15,476 nucleotides of DNA from an uncultured Sphingomonadales bacterium (GTDB lineage Bacteria; Pseudomonadota; Alphaproteobacteria; Sphingomonadales; Sphingomonadaceae), in the NCBI GenBank assembly GCA_903893935.1, contig CAITOD010000230.1, positions 1 to 15,476 on the forward strand. The letters are read 5' to 3'. A program made the translations under genes and the position numbers. The notes below the pieces were generated by a model. The model did not search any database. It was not told the origin of the DNA and worked only from the letters and a program-made list of their open reading frames with translations. Positions 1-7,484 of this stretch are shown one piece after another. Positions within the stretch are counted from its first letter, which is position 1. Every line of letters starts with the position of its first letter.

Positions 1-66
1 AGACTATGGCTGCAATCTTTTGTCAACGCGGCCTAGCAGCGACACCAGACCGACAGGACCACACCC

Positions 67-927
67 ATGACCAACGTCCAGGCAACCGATACATTCCTGC
101 TCGGCGATCGGCCGGTGCGGCGCCTGGGCTATGGCGCGATGCAACTGGCGGGGCCCGGCGTGTTCGGCCCGCCGCGCGATCATGCCACTGCGCTGGCGGT
201 GCTGCGCGCGGCGGTGGCGGCCGGGGTCAACCATATCGACACCAGCGACTATTACGGCCCGCATGTCACCAACCGGCTGATCCGCGAAGCGCTGGCGCCC
301 TACCCCGACGATCTGGTGATCGTGACCAAGCTGGGTGCCACGCGCGGCAGCGATGCCTCGTGGAACCGCGCCAGTTCGGCCGAGGAGCTGGCCCAGGGGG
401 TGCACGACAATCTGCGCAACCTCGGGCTTGATGCGATCGAAGTGGTCAATTTCCGCGCGATGTTCGGCCATCTTGGTCCTGCCGAAGGCTCGATCGAGGC
501 GCCGGTTACCGCACTCGCCGAATTGCAGCAGCAGGGCCTGATCCGGCATATCGGCGTCAGCAACGTCACGCCCGCGCAAATTGCCGAAGCGCGCGCGATC
601 TGCCCGATCGTCTGCGTGCAGAACCACTACAATATCGCCAGCCGGGGCGATGACGCGCTGATCGACATGCTCGCTGCCGATGGCATTGCCTATGTGCCGT
701 TTTTCCCGCTTGGCGGGTTCAGTCCGCTGCAATCGGCCCGGCTCGATGCGGTCGCCGCGCGGCTCAACGCAACGCCGATGCAAGTGGCGCTGGCGTGGCT
801 GCTCCACCGCAGCCCGAATATCCTGCTGATCCCCGGCACAGCGTCGCTCGACCATCTGCGCGAAAACCTCGCGGCGGCAGACTTGCACCTCGACGCCGAT
901 ACGATGGCAGAACTCAACGCGCTTTAA
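67..927 (+). CDS. pdxI: Aldo/keto reductase, PdxI (YdbC)-type pyridoxal reductase
   Basis: Predicted cytosolic NADPH-dependent aldo/keto reductase of 286 residues, a full-length TIM-barrel enzyme. The sequence closely resembles what I recall of E. coli YdbC, renamed PdxI, which reduces pyridoxal to pyridoxine in vitamin B6 salvage. Shared stretches are GYGAMQLAGPGVFGPPRD (21-38), HIDTSDYYGPHVTN (56-69) and YVPFFPLGGF. Visible catalytic residues are Asp58, Tyr63 and Lys88. The position of the usual catalytic His reads Asn128 (VVNFRAM), as I recall it also does in E. coli YdbC. The ATG at 67 has a weak AGGACC upstream and gives the expected N-terminus. The gene overlaps the convergent glycosyltransferase gene by 4 bases. 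Membership of the aldo/keto reductase superfamily is certain; the pyridoxal substrate is inferred from similarity. Confidence 0.88.
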   Translation: MTNVQATDTFLLGDRPVRRLGYGAMQLAGPGVFGPPRDHATALAVLRAAVAAGVNHIDTSDYYGPHVTNRLIREALAPYPDDLVIVTKLGATRGSDASWNRASSAEELAQGVHDNLRNLGLDAIEVVNFRAMFGHLGPAEGSIEAPVTALAELQQQGLIRHIGVSNVTPAQIAEARAICPIVCVQNHYNIASRGDDALIDMLAADGIAYVPFFPLGGFSPLQSARLDAVAARLNATPMQVALAWLLHRSPNILLIPGTASLDHLRENLAAADLHLDADTMAELNAL

Positions 928-1652
928 CGCACGTCCAGATAGTCGTTGTGCACCGGTTTGCCGCGGAACACGATCGAGATGTAATTGGCGAAATATATCC
1001 CGGCAGTGCGCACAAAGCCCTGCTTTTTCATCCGCCGGGCCGAAGTCGGCATGACGAAGTGCGGTGAAAACAGCACTTTGCCATGCATTTTGGCACGCTT
1101 GCCGATATCGACATCCTCGCCATAGAACTCGATCGAGCTGTCGAACCCGCCCATTTTGTCGAGCACCAGCCGGCTGATCGCGAAATTGCCGCCGACCATC
1201 AGATAGCCGGTCAGCTTGTAGATCGGCTTGGCCGCGATGAACCAGCCGGTGGTGACTTTGTTGCGAATGCCCGACAGGTCGTAGAAGCTGTAAGGCCCCG
1301 ACAGGCAGGCGAGATCCGGCTGGTTGCCAAACGCGTCCCAGATCTGTTCGATCCAGCCCGCGGGCGGGCGCGTATCGGCATCGACATAGGCCAGGATGTC
1401 GCCGGTCGCGGCGCGATAGCCGCTCTGCCGCGCGCGCGTGATGCCCTTTTCGGGCTCGAACACATAGGTAACCGCCGGATAGCCTTCGACGATCTCGCGC
1501 GTGCGATCGGTGCTGTTGTTGTCGACGACGATGATCTCTTTGGCTTTGCCCGCGAGATTGGCCATGACCGCATCGAGGCACGCGGGCAAATAGTCCTCCT
1601 CGTTGTAAGCGGGGATGATCAGGCTGATCGTCGGTCGTTGGTCAGGAGTCAT
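924..1652 (-). CDS. Family 2 glycosyltransferase (GT-A fold)
   Basis: Predicted 242-residue glycosyltransferase that would transfer a sugar from a nucleotide-sugar donor; acceptor and donor are unknown. It starts with the typical GT2 strand SLIIPAYNEEDYLPACLDAV (10-29), followed by EIIVVDNNSTDRT (39-51), the metal-binding DxD as Asp91-Ala-Asp93, and a GGNFAISR / FYGEDVDIGKR region (154-185) whose Glu179-Asp180 is a likely acceptor-side or base motif. No convincing transmembrane helix is present, though the C-terminus has a basic, aromatic stretch (about 204-230) that could touch the membrane. I chose the ATG at 1652 because the GT2 fold begins 8 residues later. The frame stays open upstream to 2042, but that extension is low-complexity and not family-like. 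No clear Shine-Dalgarno is seen. It stands alone with no polysaccharide cluster nearby, so the pathway cannot be assigned. Confidence 0.85.
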   Translation of the reverse strand: MTPDQRPTISLIIPAYNEEDYLPACLDAVMANLAGKAKEIIVVDNNSTDRTREIVEGYPAVTYVFEPEKGITRARQSGYRAATGDILAYVDADTRPPAGWIEQIWDAFGNQPDLACLSGPYSFYDLSGIRNKVTTGWFIAAKPIYKLTGYLMVGGNFAISRLVLDKMGGFDSSIEFYGEDVDIGKRAKMHGKVLFSPHFVMPTSARRMKKQGFVRTAGIYFANYISIVFRGKPVHNDYLDVR

Positions 1653-1995
1653 GGCTAGCGCTGTTGGCGCAATATCGTGTTTCTGGCCAGAACAGATTTG
1701 CGCAAAAACCGCCGAAACTGTGATCAATCGCCGCATCGCCCGCTCGCGGAGAGGCTGCGCAGCCCGCCCGGAACCTGCCGCAGCGTCGGGGCTCGCGCTT
1801 TTGCCACCAGATTGGCGCCTTTGCATCACCAGACTCGGATGCGCCGCGGCGGCGACCCCGGGTGCTCGTTGGCAAGCCATGCGCTCGCGAGAATGGACGC
1901 GGCCCCGGCCTCGCCTTCGCACACTCCGTAGAAAGGTGTTGCACAAAGCACACTCCCGGCTGCGTGAAGACTGGCGAACGCCAGTGTGACACAAA
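1653..1995. other. Intergenic region between glycosyltransferase and porin
   Basis: This stretch between two divergently read genes holds no gene I can support. It includes a perfect 12-base palindrome TTCTGGCCAGAA (1681-1692), about 30 bases upstream of the glycosyltransferase start. It also contains a divergent hydrophobic open frame (2065 down to 1826, minus strand), which I treat as unproven. Near its right end is a half-site-like TGTGACA (1985-1991), just before the Pho box. Open frames reading through the middle (for example 1615-1989 plus) have low-complexity Arg/Ala-rich products, typical of GC-rich noncoding frames. Confidence 0.5.
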
Positions 1996-2013
1996 ATGTC
2001 ATAAAACCGTAAC
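1996..2013 (+). promoter_or_regulatory. Pho box (PhoB binding site) upstream of porin gene
   Basis: ATGTCATAAAACCGTAAC matches the enterobacterial Pho-box consensus CTGTCATAWAWCTGTCAY at 15 of 18 positions, with the two TGTCA-like units spaced 11 bases apart as PhoB requires. A further TGTGACA lies one turn upstream (1985-1991). A weak -10-like CATAGC follows at 2022-2027, about 10 bases downstream, which is where PhoB-dependent promoters carry their -10. The site lies 56 bases before the porin start codon. I infer that phosphate starvation activates the porin gene. Confidence 0.7.
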
Positions 2014-2069
2014 ACGCCACCCATAGCGCGCGACTGCCCCAATCAAAAAATCGCAGAAGGTTCATCCTT

Positions 2070-3527
2070 ATGAAAAAGCATTATGCCTTGCTGGCAGCTG
2101 TTGCTGTTAGCGCCGTGGTTGCGCCCAACGCGCAGGCCGCTGCCAAAAAACACGCCAAGCATCACGCTCCTGCCGCGCCCAAGGAAGCCGCGCTGCGCAG
2201 CGAAGTCGAAGAGCTGAAGGCCCAGGTCGCAGCTCTGCGCGAAGAAATCCGCGCCGAACACACCACCACTGCCGCCACGCAGACCCAGGTCGCCACGCTG
2301 CAAAGCCAGACCAGCACCGCTGCGCAAACCGCTTCGGCTGCCGAACAGACCGCCACTGCCGCGGCGGCCAAAGCCGATACCGCAGTCACCAAAGTCGACG
2401 CAGTGCAGGCTGCCGAAGCCAAGACCGACAAGAAAGTCGGCGCTCTGGCCTGGGCCGGCGACACCAAGATCGGCGCTACGATCTATGCCAACTATTCGAA
2501 CATCAACCAGCAGGCCAATGGCGCCAAGCAGAGCTCGACCGGCACCGGCTTCAACCTCAAGCGGGTCTATCTGTCGGTTGATCACAAGTTCAACGACGTA
2601 TGGTCGGCCAACATCACCACCGATGTCAGCAACGTGATCGGTGAAACCGGCAACAACAACTACGCAACCCCGACGGCCAGCACGACGACGGGCGCGATCA
2701 GCTCGATCGGCGAAGTCGGCAAGGGCCTGTATATCAAGTACGCCTATGTTCAGGCCAAGCTTGATCCGGCCCTGATCATCCGCGCGGGTTCGGCGCAGAC
2801 CAGCTGGGTGCCCTATATCGAAGGTATCTACAGCCATCGCTATGTCGAAAACGTGCTGATCGACGAATACAAGCTGGGCACTTCGGCCGACTGGGGCGTG
2901 CAGGTGTTCGGCGATCTCGCCGGCGGCCTGGTCAGCTATCAGGTCGGTGTGGTCAACGGCGGCGGCTATCGCAACGTTGCCGTCACCAACCAGGTCGATG
3001 TCGAAGGTCGCCTGTCGGCGCAGTACAAGGGCTTCTTCGGCGCGGTCGGCGGCTATAGCGGCAAGCTCGGCAAAGACGTTCAGGGCACCACGATCACGCA
3101 TACCGCCAATCGTTTCGATGCGGCTGCGGGTTACAAGAGCGATCTGTTCACGCTCGCCGGCGAATATGTCTATGCCAAGGACTATGCCAGCGTGACGGCA
3201 GCGACCGAAGACAAGAACAACGGCTGGTCGATCTTCGGCAACTACAACATCACCAAGAAGTGGCAGGTTTTCGGGCGGTATGACTGGATCCGCCAGACGC
3301 CCAACACCACCACCGGTGCCAATGTCAGCAACCACTACTTCAACACCGGCATCCAGTGGGAACCGGTCAAGATCATCGACTTGTCGTTTGTCTACAAGCG
3401 TGACGCGATCACCAACCTCGGCACCGCGGCTGGCACGATCGCTGAACAGAACGGCACCGGCGCAATCGGTGGCACTGTCCATGGCACGTACGACGAGTTC
3501 GGCATTTTCGCCCAGGTCAAGTTCTAA
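2070..3527 (+). CDS. Phosphate-starvation porin, OprO/OprP-like, with N-terminal coiled coil
   Basis: Predicted outer-membrane beta-barrel channel of 485 residues. Residues 1-23 are a Sec signal peptide (KKH, hydrophobic core, then NAQA before the mature AAKK). Next come a His/Lys/Ala-rich segment and an Ala/Thr/Gln/Glu-rich coiled coil (about 40-125; SEVEELKAQVAALREEIRAE is its clearest part). The rest (about 128-485) shows alternating aromatic/hydrophobic strands and ends in Phe (AQVKF), the usual signal for outer-membrane insertion. The style fits the phosphate-selective porin O/P family. The preceding Pho box and the adjacent pst genes support phosphate or polyphosphate uptake; ion selectivity itself cannot be read from the sequence. 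AGAAGG at 2055-2060 is well placed for the ATG at 2070. A strong terminator follows, so it is probably transcribed separately from pstS. Confidence 0.85.
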   Translation: MKKHYALLAAVAVSAVVAPNAQAAAKKHAKHHAPAAPKEAALRSEVEELKAQVAALREEIRAEHTTTAATQTQVATLQSQTSTAAQTASAAEQTATAAAAKADTAVTKVDAVQAAEAKTDKKVGALAWAGDTKIGATIYANYSNINQQANGAKQSSTGTGFNLKRVYLSVDHKFNDVWSANITTDVSNVIGETGNNNYATPTASTTTGAISSIGEVGKGLYIKYAYVQAKLDPALIIRAGSAQTSWVPYIEGIYSHRYVENVLIDEYKLGTSADWGVQVFGDLAGGLVSYQVGVVNGGGYRNVAVTNQVDVEGRLSAQYKGFFGAVGGYSGKLGKDVQGTTITHTANRFDAAAGYKSDLFTLAGEYVYAKDYASVTAATEDKNNGWSIFGNYNITKKWQVFGRYDWIRQTPNTTTGANVSNHYFNTGIQWEPVKIIDLSFVYKRDAITNLGTAAGTIAEQNGTGAIGGTVHGTYDEFGIFAQVKF

Positions 3528-3535
3528 ACACCTAC

Positions 3536-3577
3536 GCCCCCGGTCGCCTTTCCAGGCGGCCGGGGCATTTTCTTTTT
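3536..3577 (+). terminator. Rho-independent terminator after porin gene
   Basis: A GC-rich hairpin has left arm 3536-3548, loop TTTCCA and right arm 3555-3566. It forms about 12 base pairs with one bulged C and one G-T wobble, followed by ATTTTCTTTTT. It starts 8 bases after the porin stop codon. It should separate porin transcription from the pst operon, which has its own Pho-box-like region. Confidence 0.88.
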
Positions 3578-3633
3578 CTGGCGCCCGGTAGTTTGAAACG
3601 CGCGGGGCAGACAGATTTTCCCCTCGCAAGGCT

Positions 3634-3660
3634 ATGTCAGAAAACTGCATAAACTGTCAT
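3634..3660 (+). promoter_or_regulatory. Pho-box-like cluster upstream of pstS
   Basis: Three TGTCA-like units occur in a row: ATGTCAG (3634-3640), CTGCAT (3645-3650) and a perfect CTGTCAT (3654-3660), separated by A-rich spacers. The first pair keeps the 11-base period; the last unit sits 9 bases after the second, as though one base were missing from each of the half-site and the spacer. The cluster ends 101 bases before the pstS start, and a weak TAAGAG follows at 3671. I infer PhoB control of pstSCAB-phoU, but the match is poorer than at the porin gene. Confidence 0.6.
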
Positions 3661-3761
3661 AATTGCGGCCTAAGAGGCTTGGACCAACGATCCGAACCGA
3701 CCAGGCGCCGCCTGGCCACAACCTGACGAGCCCATTCCAGGCGAACAAAAGGGGACACACA

Positions 3762-4799
3762 ATGTTCAAGAAATTCATCATCGGCGCCAGCGCAGCCGCA
3801 CTGCTGGCCAGTGCCGCGCATGCCGACAACTTCACCGGCGCCGGCGCCACGTTCCCCGCCCCGGTCTACACCGCGTGGGCGCAGGCTTACAAAGCCGCCA
3901 ACGGCAGCGAACTCAACTATCAGGCGATCGGTTCGGGCGGCGGTATCCGCCAGATCGAAGCCAAGACGGTCGATTTCGGCGCCACCGACAAGCCGCTCAA
4001 GATCGACGATCTCAACAAGAACGGGCTCAGCCAGTTCCCCACCGTGGTCGGCGGGATCGTGCCGATCGTCAACTTGCCCGGCATCAACCCCGGCCAGCTG
4101 AAGCTGACCGGCGACGTGATCGCCAACATGTACCTCGGCCGCGTGACCCGCTGGAACGATCCTGCGATCACCAAGCTGAACCCGGGTCTCAAACTGCCCG
4201 GCCTGCCGGTCACCGTCGTGCACCGTTCGGACGGTTCGGGCACCACGTTCATTTTCACCAGCTTCCTGTCGCACAAGAGCCAGGCCTGGGCCAACAGCGT
4301 CGGCGCCAACGACTCGGTCAACTGGAAGACCGGCCTTGGCGGCAAAGGCAACGACGGCGTTGCCGCTTTCGTCAAGCAGACCCCCGGCGCGATCGGCTAT
4401 GTCGAATACATCTATTCGCGCAAGGACAAGGTGACCTATACGCTGGTGCAGAACGCGGCCGGCCAGTTCCCGCAGCCCAACGGCGGCGCCTTTGCTGCTG
4501 CTGCGGCCAGCGCACCCTGGGGCAAGATCCCGGGCAACTATGTCATGCTGATCGATCAGCCGGCGCGCAATGCCTGGCCGATCAGCGGCGCGACGTTCAT
4601 TCTCGTCCCGCGCAGCCCGGAAAATCCGGCCCGCACCGCTGCCGTTCTGCGCTTCTTCGACTGGGCCTACAAGACCGGCGACAAGACCGCGATCAGCCTC
4701 GACTATGTGCCGCTGCCGGCTGCGGTGAAGGATACCATCCGCCGCCAGTGGATGAACGAAGTCAAGGCGGGCGGTCGTCCGGTCTACAACGGTCACTGA
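3762..4799 (+). CDS. pstS: Phosphate ABC transporter, periplasmic phosphate-binding protein PstS
   Basis: High-affinity phosphate-binding protein of the Pst importer, 345 residues with a Sec signal peptide (1-21, ending SAAHA before DNFTGAGATF). The ligand residues known from E. coli PstS (mature numbering Thr10, Phe11, Ser38, Asp56, Arg135, Asp137, Ser139, Gly140, Thr141) are all present at a constant offset of 20: Thr30, Phe31, Ser58, Asp76, Arg155, Asp157, Ser159, Gly160 and Thr161. The motifs are GAGATFP, GSGGG, GATDKPL and RSDGSGTT. The start at 3762 is set by AAAAGGGGA just upstream and by the signal peptide; an upstream ATG at 3663 would add 33 unlike residues. It is the first gene of pstSCAB-phoU and follows a Pho-box-like cluster. 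Confidence 0.97.
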   Translation: MFKKFIIGASAAALLASAAHADNFTGAGATFPAPVYTAWAQAYKAANGSELNYQAIGSGGGIRQIEAKTVDFGATDKPLKIDDLNKNGLSQFPTVVGGIVPIVNLPGINPGQLKLTGDVIANMYLGRVTRWNDPAITKLNPGLKLPGLPVTVVHRSDGSGTTFIFTSFLSHKSQAWANSVGANDSVNWKTGLGGKGNDGVAAFVKQTPGAIGYVEYIYSRKDKVTYTLVQNAAGQFPQPNGGAFAAAAASAPWGKIPGNYVMLIDQPARNAWPISGATFILVPRSPENPARTAAVLRFFDWAYKTGDKTAISLDYVPLPAAVKDTIRRQWMNEVKAGGRPVYNGH

Positions 4800-4812
4800 T
4801 CCGGCTGCGACA

Positions 4813-5790
4813 ATGTCCACTGCCGCCTCCGTATCCGACGAAGCCCTGCGCGTGACCGACGCGCAGGGCAATGCCCGCAGCCCGCGCAACGACTGGTTGT
4901 TCCGCAACTTGTGTCTGTCGGCGGTTCTGGCGATGATGGCCACGCTGATCGGGCTGGTCGGGTCGCTCGTGTCGGGCGGCTGGATGGCGCTCAGCCACTT
5001 CGGATTCAGCTTTTTTACCACCAGCACGTGGGACCCGGTTGCCGACCAGTATGGTGCAGCGGGCCCGATCGTCGGCACGCTGATCACCGCTTTGCTGGCA
5101 TTGGTCTTCGCGCTGCCGATTGCGGTCGGCGTGGCAGTTTTCCTGGTCGAAATCTGCCCGCAGATCATTGCACGCTGGCTGGCGATCGCGGTCGAACTGC
5201 TCGCGGGCATTCCTTCGATCGTCTACGGCATGTGGGGCCTGTTCGTGCTCGCGCCATGGTTTGCGCAAAACGTGCAGATCCCGCTGATGACCTGGGTCAC
5301 GCCCGGGTCGTGGCTCGAAGCAATCGTTTCGGGCGTGCCCAATGGCGCGAATATTTTTACCGCCTCGCTGATCCTCGCGGTGATGATCCTGCCTTATATC
5401 GCCGCCATCCTGCGCGAACTGCTGATGAGCGTGCCGTCGCACATGCGCGAAGCGGCCTATGGGCTCGGCTGTACGCCGCGCGAAGTGGTCATGCGCATCA
5501 TGCTGCCGTATGTCCGGCGCAGCGCGATCGGCGCAGTCATGCTCGGCCTTGGCCGCGCGCTTGGCGAAACGATGGCGGTGACGTTCATCATCGGCAATTC
5601 GCACAATTTCCCGCACAGCCTGTTCGATTCGGGTTCGACGATTTCATCGACGATCGCCAACGAATTTACCGAAGCAACCGGCGACATGCACATTTCCGCG
5701 CTGATCGCGCTCGGCACCGTGCTGTTCATGATCACCTTCGTGACGATCGCGCTGGCGCGTCTGCTGCTTGGCCGGGGAGGCCCGAAATGA
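4813..5790 (+). CDS. pstC: Phosphate ABC transporter permease PstC
   Basis: Inner-membrane permease of the Pst phosphate importer, 325 residues, forming the channel with PstA. About six membrane segments are visible (near 33-53, 85-112, 128-150, 182-202, 240-262 and 295-319). The Pst signature ELLAGIPSIVYGMWGLF is at 129-145, the EAA-type coupling loop REAAYGLGCTPREVVMRIMLP at 212-232 would dock onto PstB, and GRALGETMAV at 248-257 is also typical of PstC. It starts 13 bases after pstS with little Shine-Dalgarno signal. Its TGA overlaps the pstA start codon (ATGA at 5787-5790), which indicates translational coupling. Confidence 0.96.
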   Translation: MSTAASVSDEALRVTDAQGNARSPRNDWLFRNLCLSAVLAMMATLIGLVGSLVSGGWMALSHFGFSFFTTSTWDPVADQYGAAGPIVGTLITALLALVFALPIAVGVAVFLVEICPQIIARWLAIAVELLAGIPSIVYGMWGLFVLAPWFAQNVQIPLMTWVTPGSWLEAIVSGVPNGANIFTASLILAVMILPYIAAILRELLMSVPSHMREAAYGLGCTPREVVMRIMLPYVRRSAIGAVMLGLGRALGETMAVTFIIGNSHNFPHSLFDSGSTISSTIANEFTEATGDMHISALIALGTVLFMITFVTIALARLLLGRGGPK

Positions 5791-6653
5791 CCGCACCCGT
5801 CGAGCGCTACGACCGGCTCCTCCATCTGCGCCGGAAGTTCTACAACAGCGTGTTTCTGGTGCTGACCGGGATCGCCACGCTGATTGCGCTGACCGCGCTG
5901 TTCCTCATTCTCGAGACGCTGGTCGTCAAAGGCCTGGCCGGGATGGACTCGCATGTCTTCACGATGAGCCAGCCGGCGCCCGACGAACAGGGCGGTCTGC
6001 TCAACGCGATTGTCGGCTCGCTGGTGATGTGCGGGTTCGGCATGGTTATCGCGCTGGTGGTCGGGATTCTGGCGGGCACCTGGCTCGCCGAATATGGCGA
6101 CGGCACCAGGCTGGCGGCAATCGTGCGGTTTCTCAACGACATCCTGATTTCGGCACCGTCGATCCTGATCGGGCTGTTCGTCTATCAGTTGCTGGTGCGC
6201 CCTTTCCACGGCTTTTCGTCGCTGGCGGGTGGCGTAGCACTTTCGCTGCTGGCGATGCCGGTGGCAACGCGCGCCACCGAAGACATCATGCGGCTGCAAC
6301 CTTATGCGCTGCGCGAAGCGGGCATGGCGCTCGGCGCCAATCGCGGCCTGGTGATCCGCGCGATTATCTGGCGGGCCAGCACGTCGGGGCTGATGACCGG
6401 CGCGCTGCTCAGCTTTGCGCGCATCAGTGGCGAAACCGCACCGCTGCTGTTCACTTCGCTCGGCAATCCGTTCCTCAGCTTCAGTCTGACCCAGCCGATG
6501 GCGGCGCTGCCGACGACGATCTTTCAGTTCGCCATGAGCGCGTATGACGACTGGCAGCGGCTGGCCTGGGCTGGCGCGCTGCTGATCGCCGCCGCGGTTC
6601 TTGCCACCAATATCCTCGGACGCGCGCTGACACGCGGGAGCATGCAGAAGTGA
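5787..6653 (+). CDS. pstA: Phosphate ABC transporter permease PstA
   Basis: Second membrane subunit of the Pst importer, 288 residues. It has an N-terminal helix (about 20-46), a periplasmic loop, and further helices around 75-100, 115-137, 145-160, 200-222 and 258-279. Diagnostic stretches are [13 protein letters not shown] (121-133), the EAA loop [20 protein letters not shown] (176-195) and [19 protein letters not shown] (211-229). The start is the ATG of the ATGA shared with the pstC stop. The frame is open far upstream inside pstC, but that part is a shadow. It ends with a GTGA overlap with pstB, so pstC, pstA and pstB are chained by 4-base overlaps. Confidence 0.96.
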   Translation: MTAPVERYDRLLHLRRKFYNSVFLVLTGIATLIALTALFLILETLVVKGLAGMDSHVFTMSQPAPDEQGGLLNAIVGSLVMCGFGMVIALVVGILAGTWLAEYGDGTRLAAIVRFLNDILISAPSILIGLFVYQLLVRPFHGFSSLAGGVALSLLAMPVATRATEDIMRLQPYALREAGMALGANRGLVIRAIIWRASTSGLMTGALLSFARISGETAPLLFTSLGNPFLSFSLTQPMAALPTTIFQFAMSAYDDWQRLAWAGALLIAAAVLATNILGRALTRGSMQK

Positions 6654-7462
6654 CTTTCGAAGCACCAGACCAGGACCAGCGCACCGTCATGATCCCGCCG
6701 CCGGAAGGCGACCGGGTGATCGATGTGCACGGGCTCGACTTCTTCTACGGCAAGAACCAGGCGCTCTATGGCGTTGAACTGCCCGTCGCGCGCAACAAGG
6801 TAACCGCGCTGATCGGGCCTTCGGGTTGCGGCAAATCGACGCTGCTGCGTACACTGAACCGCATTTATGATCTTTATGCCGGGCAATCGGCTACCGGCAA
6901 GATCATGTTCGACGGCAGCAACATCCTCGACCAGGGCAAGAATTCGGAACAATTGCGCGCGCGCATCGGCATGGTGTTCCAGCGCCCGACCCCGTTTCCG
7001 ATGTCGATCTACGACAACATCGCGTTTGGCGTGCGGCTGCATCGCAGCGTCGGCAAAGCCGAAATGGACGAGATCGTCGAGCGCTCGCTGGTCCGCGCCG
7101 CACTGTGGGACGAAGTGAAGGACAAGCTGACAACTTCGGGTCTCGGCCTGTCGGGCGGTCAGCAGCAGCGGCTGTGCGTGGCGCGCGGGATCGCCATCAA
7201 CCCCGATGTGCTGCTGCTCGATGAACCCGCTTCGGCGCTCGATCCGTTGTCGACTGCCAAGCTCGAAAGCACGCTGATCGAACTCAAATCCTCGATCACG
7301 ATCGTGATCGTGACGCACAACCTGCAACAGGCCGCGCGTATTTCGGATTACACCGGGTTCATGCTGCTGGGCAAAATGGTCGAATTCCGCCCCTCGTCCG
7401 ATGCCTTTGTCTCGCCCGAAACCAAGCAGATGCAGGATTATATCACCGGCCGCTTCGGTTAA
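6650..7462 (+). CDS. pstB: Phosphate ABC transporter ATP-binding protein PstB
   Basis: ATPase that powers phosphate import, 270 residues. The nucleotide-binding elements are complete: Walker [10 protein letters not shown] (56-64), Q-loop Gln111, ABC signature LSGGQ (167-171), Walker B VLLLDEP (187-193), D-loop SALD and H-loop His223. The start is GTG at 6650, overlapping the pstA stop as GTGA; an in-frame ATG at 6689 would shorten the protein by 13 residues and remains possible. The extra N-terminal residues before [12 protein letters not shown] are typical of PstB proteins. phoU follows after 22 bases. Confidence 0.96.
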   Translation: MTFEAPDQDQRTVMIPPPEGDRVIDVHGLDFFYGKNQALYGVELPVARNKVTALIGPSGCGKSTLLRTLNRIYDLYAGQSATGKIMFDGSNILDQGKNSEQLRARIGMVFQRPTPFPMSIYDNIAFGVRLHRSVGKAEMDEIVERSLVRAALWDEVKDKLTTSGLGLSGGQQQRLCVARGIAINPDVLLLDEPASALDPLSTAKLESTLIELKSSITIVIVTHNLQQAARISDYTGFMLLGKMVEFRPSSDAFVSPETKQMQDYITGRFG

Positions 7463-7484
7463 GCACGAAAGGCGTTTCGCTGCC

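Noticed and set aside
4..1581. 525-residue minus-strand open frame across the aldo-keto reductase and glycosyltransferase
   Set aside because: It overlaps two well-supported genes, and the translation is Arg/His/Gln-rich without motifs.
1653..2042. N-terminal extension of the glycosyltransferase to 2042
   Set aside because: The added 130 residues are Arg/Ala-rich without GT2 similarity and would cover the porin Pho box; the fold starts just after the ATG at 1652.
2043..3650. 535-residue minus-strand open frame opposite the porin
   Set aside because: It is a shadow of the porin codons: the Gly/Val/Asp-rich product has no family features, and it would run through the terminator and the Pho box.
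3657..5210. 517-residue minus-strand open frame opposite pstS and pstC
   Set aside because: All PstS ligand residues and the PstC signatures lie on the plus strand; the antisense product has no recognisable features.
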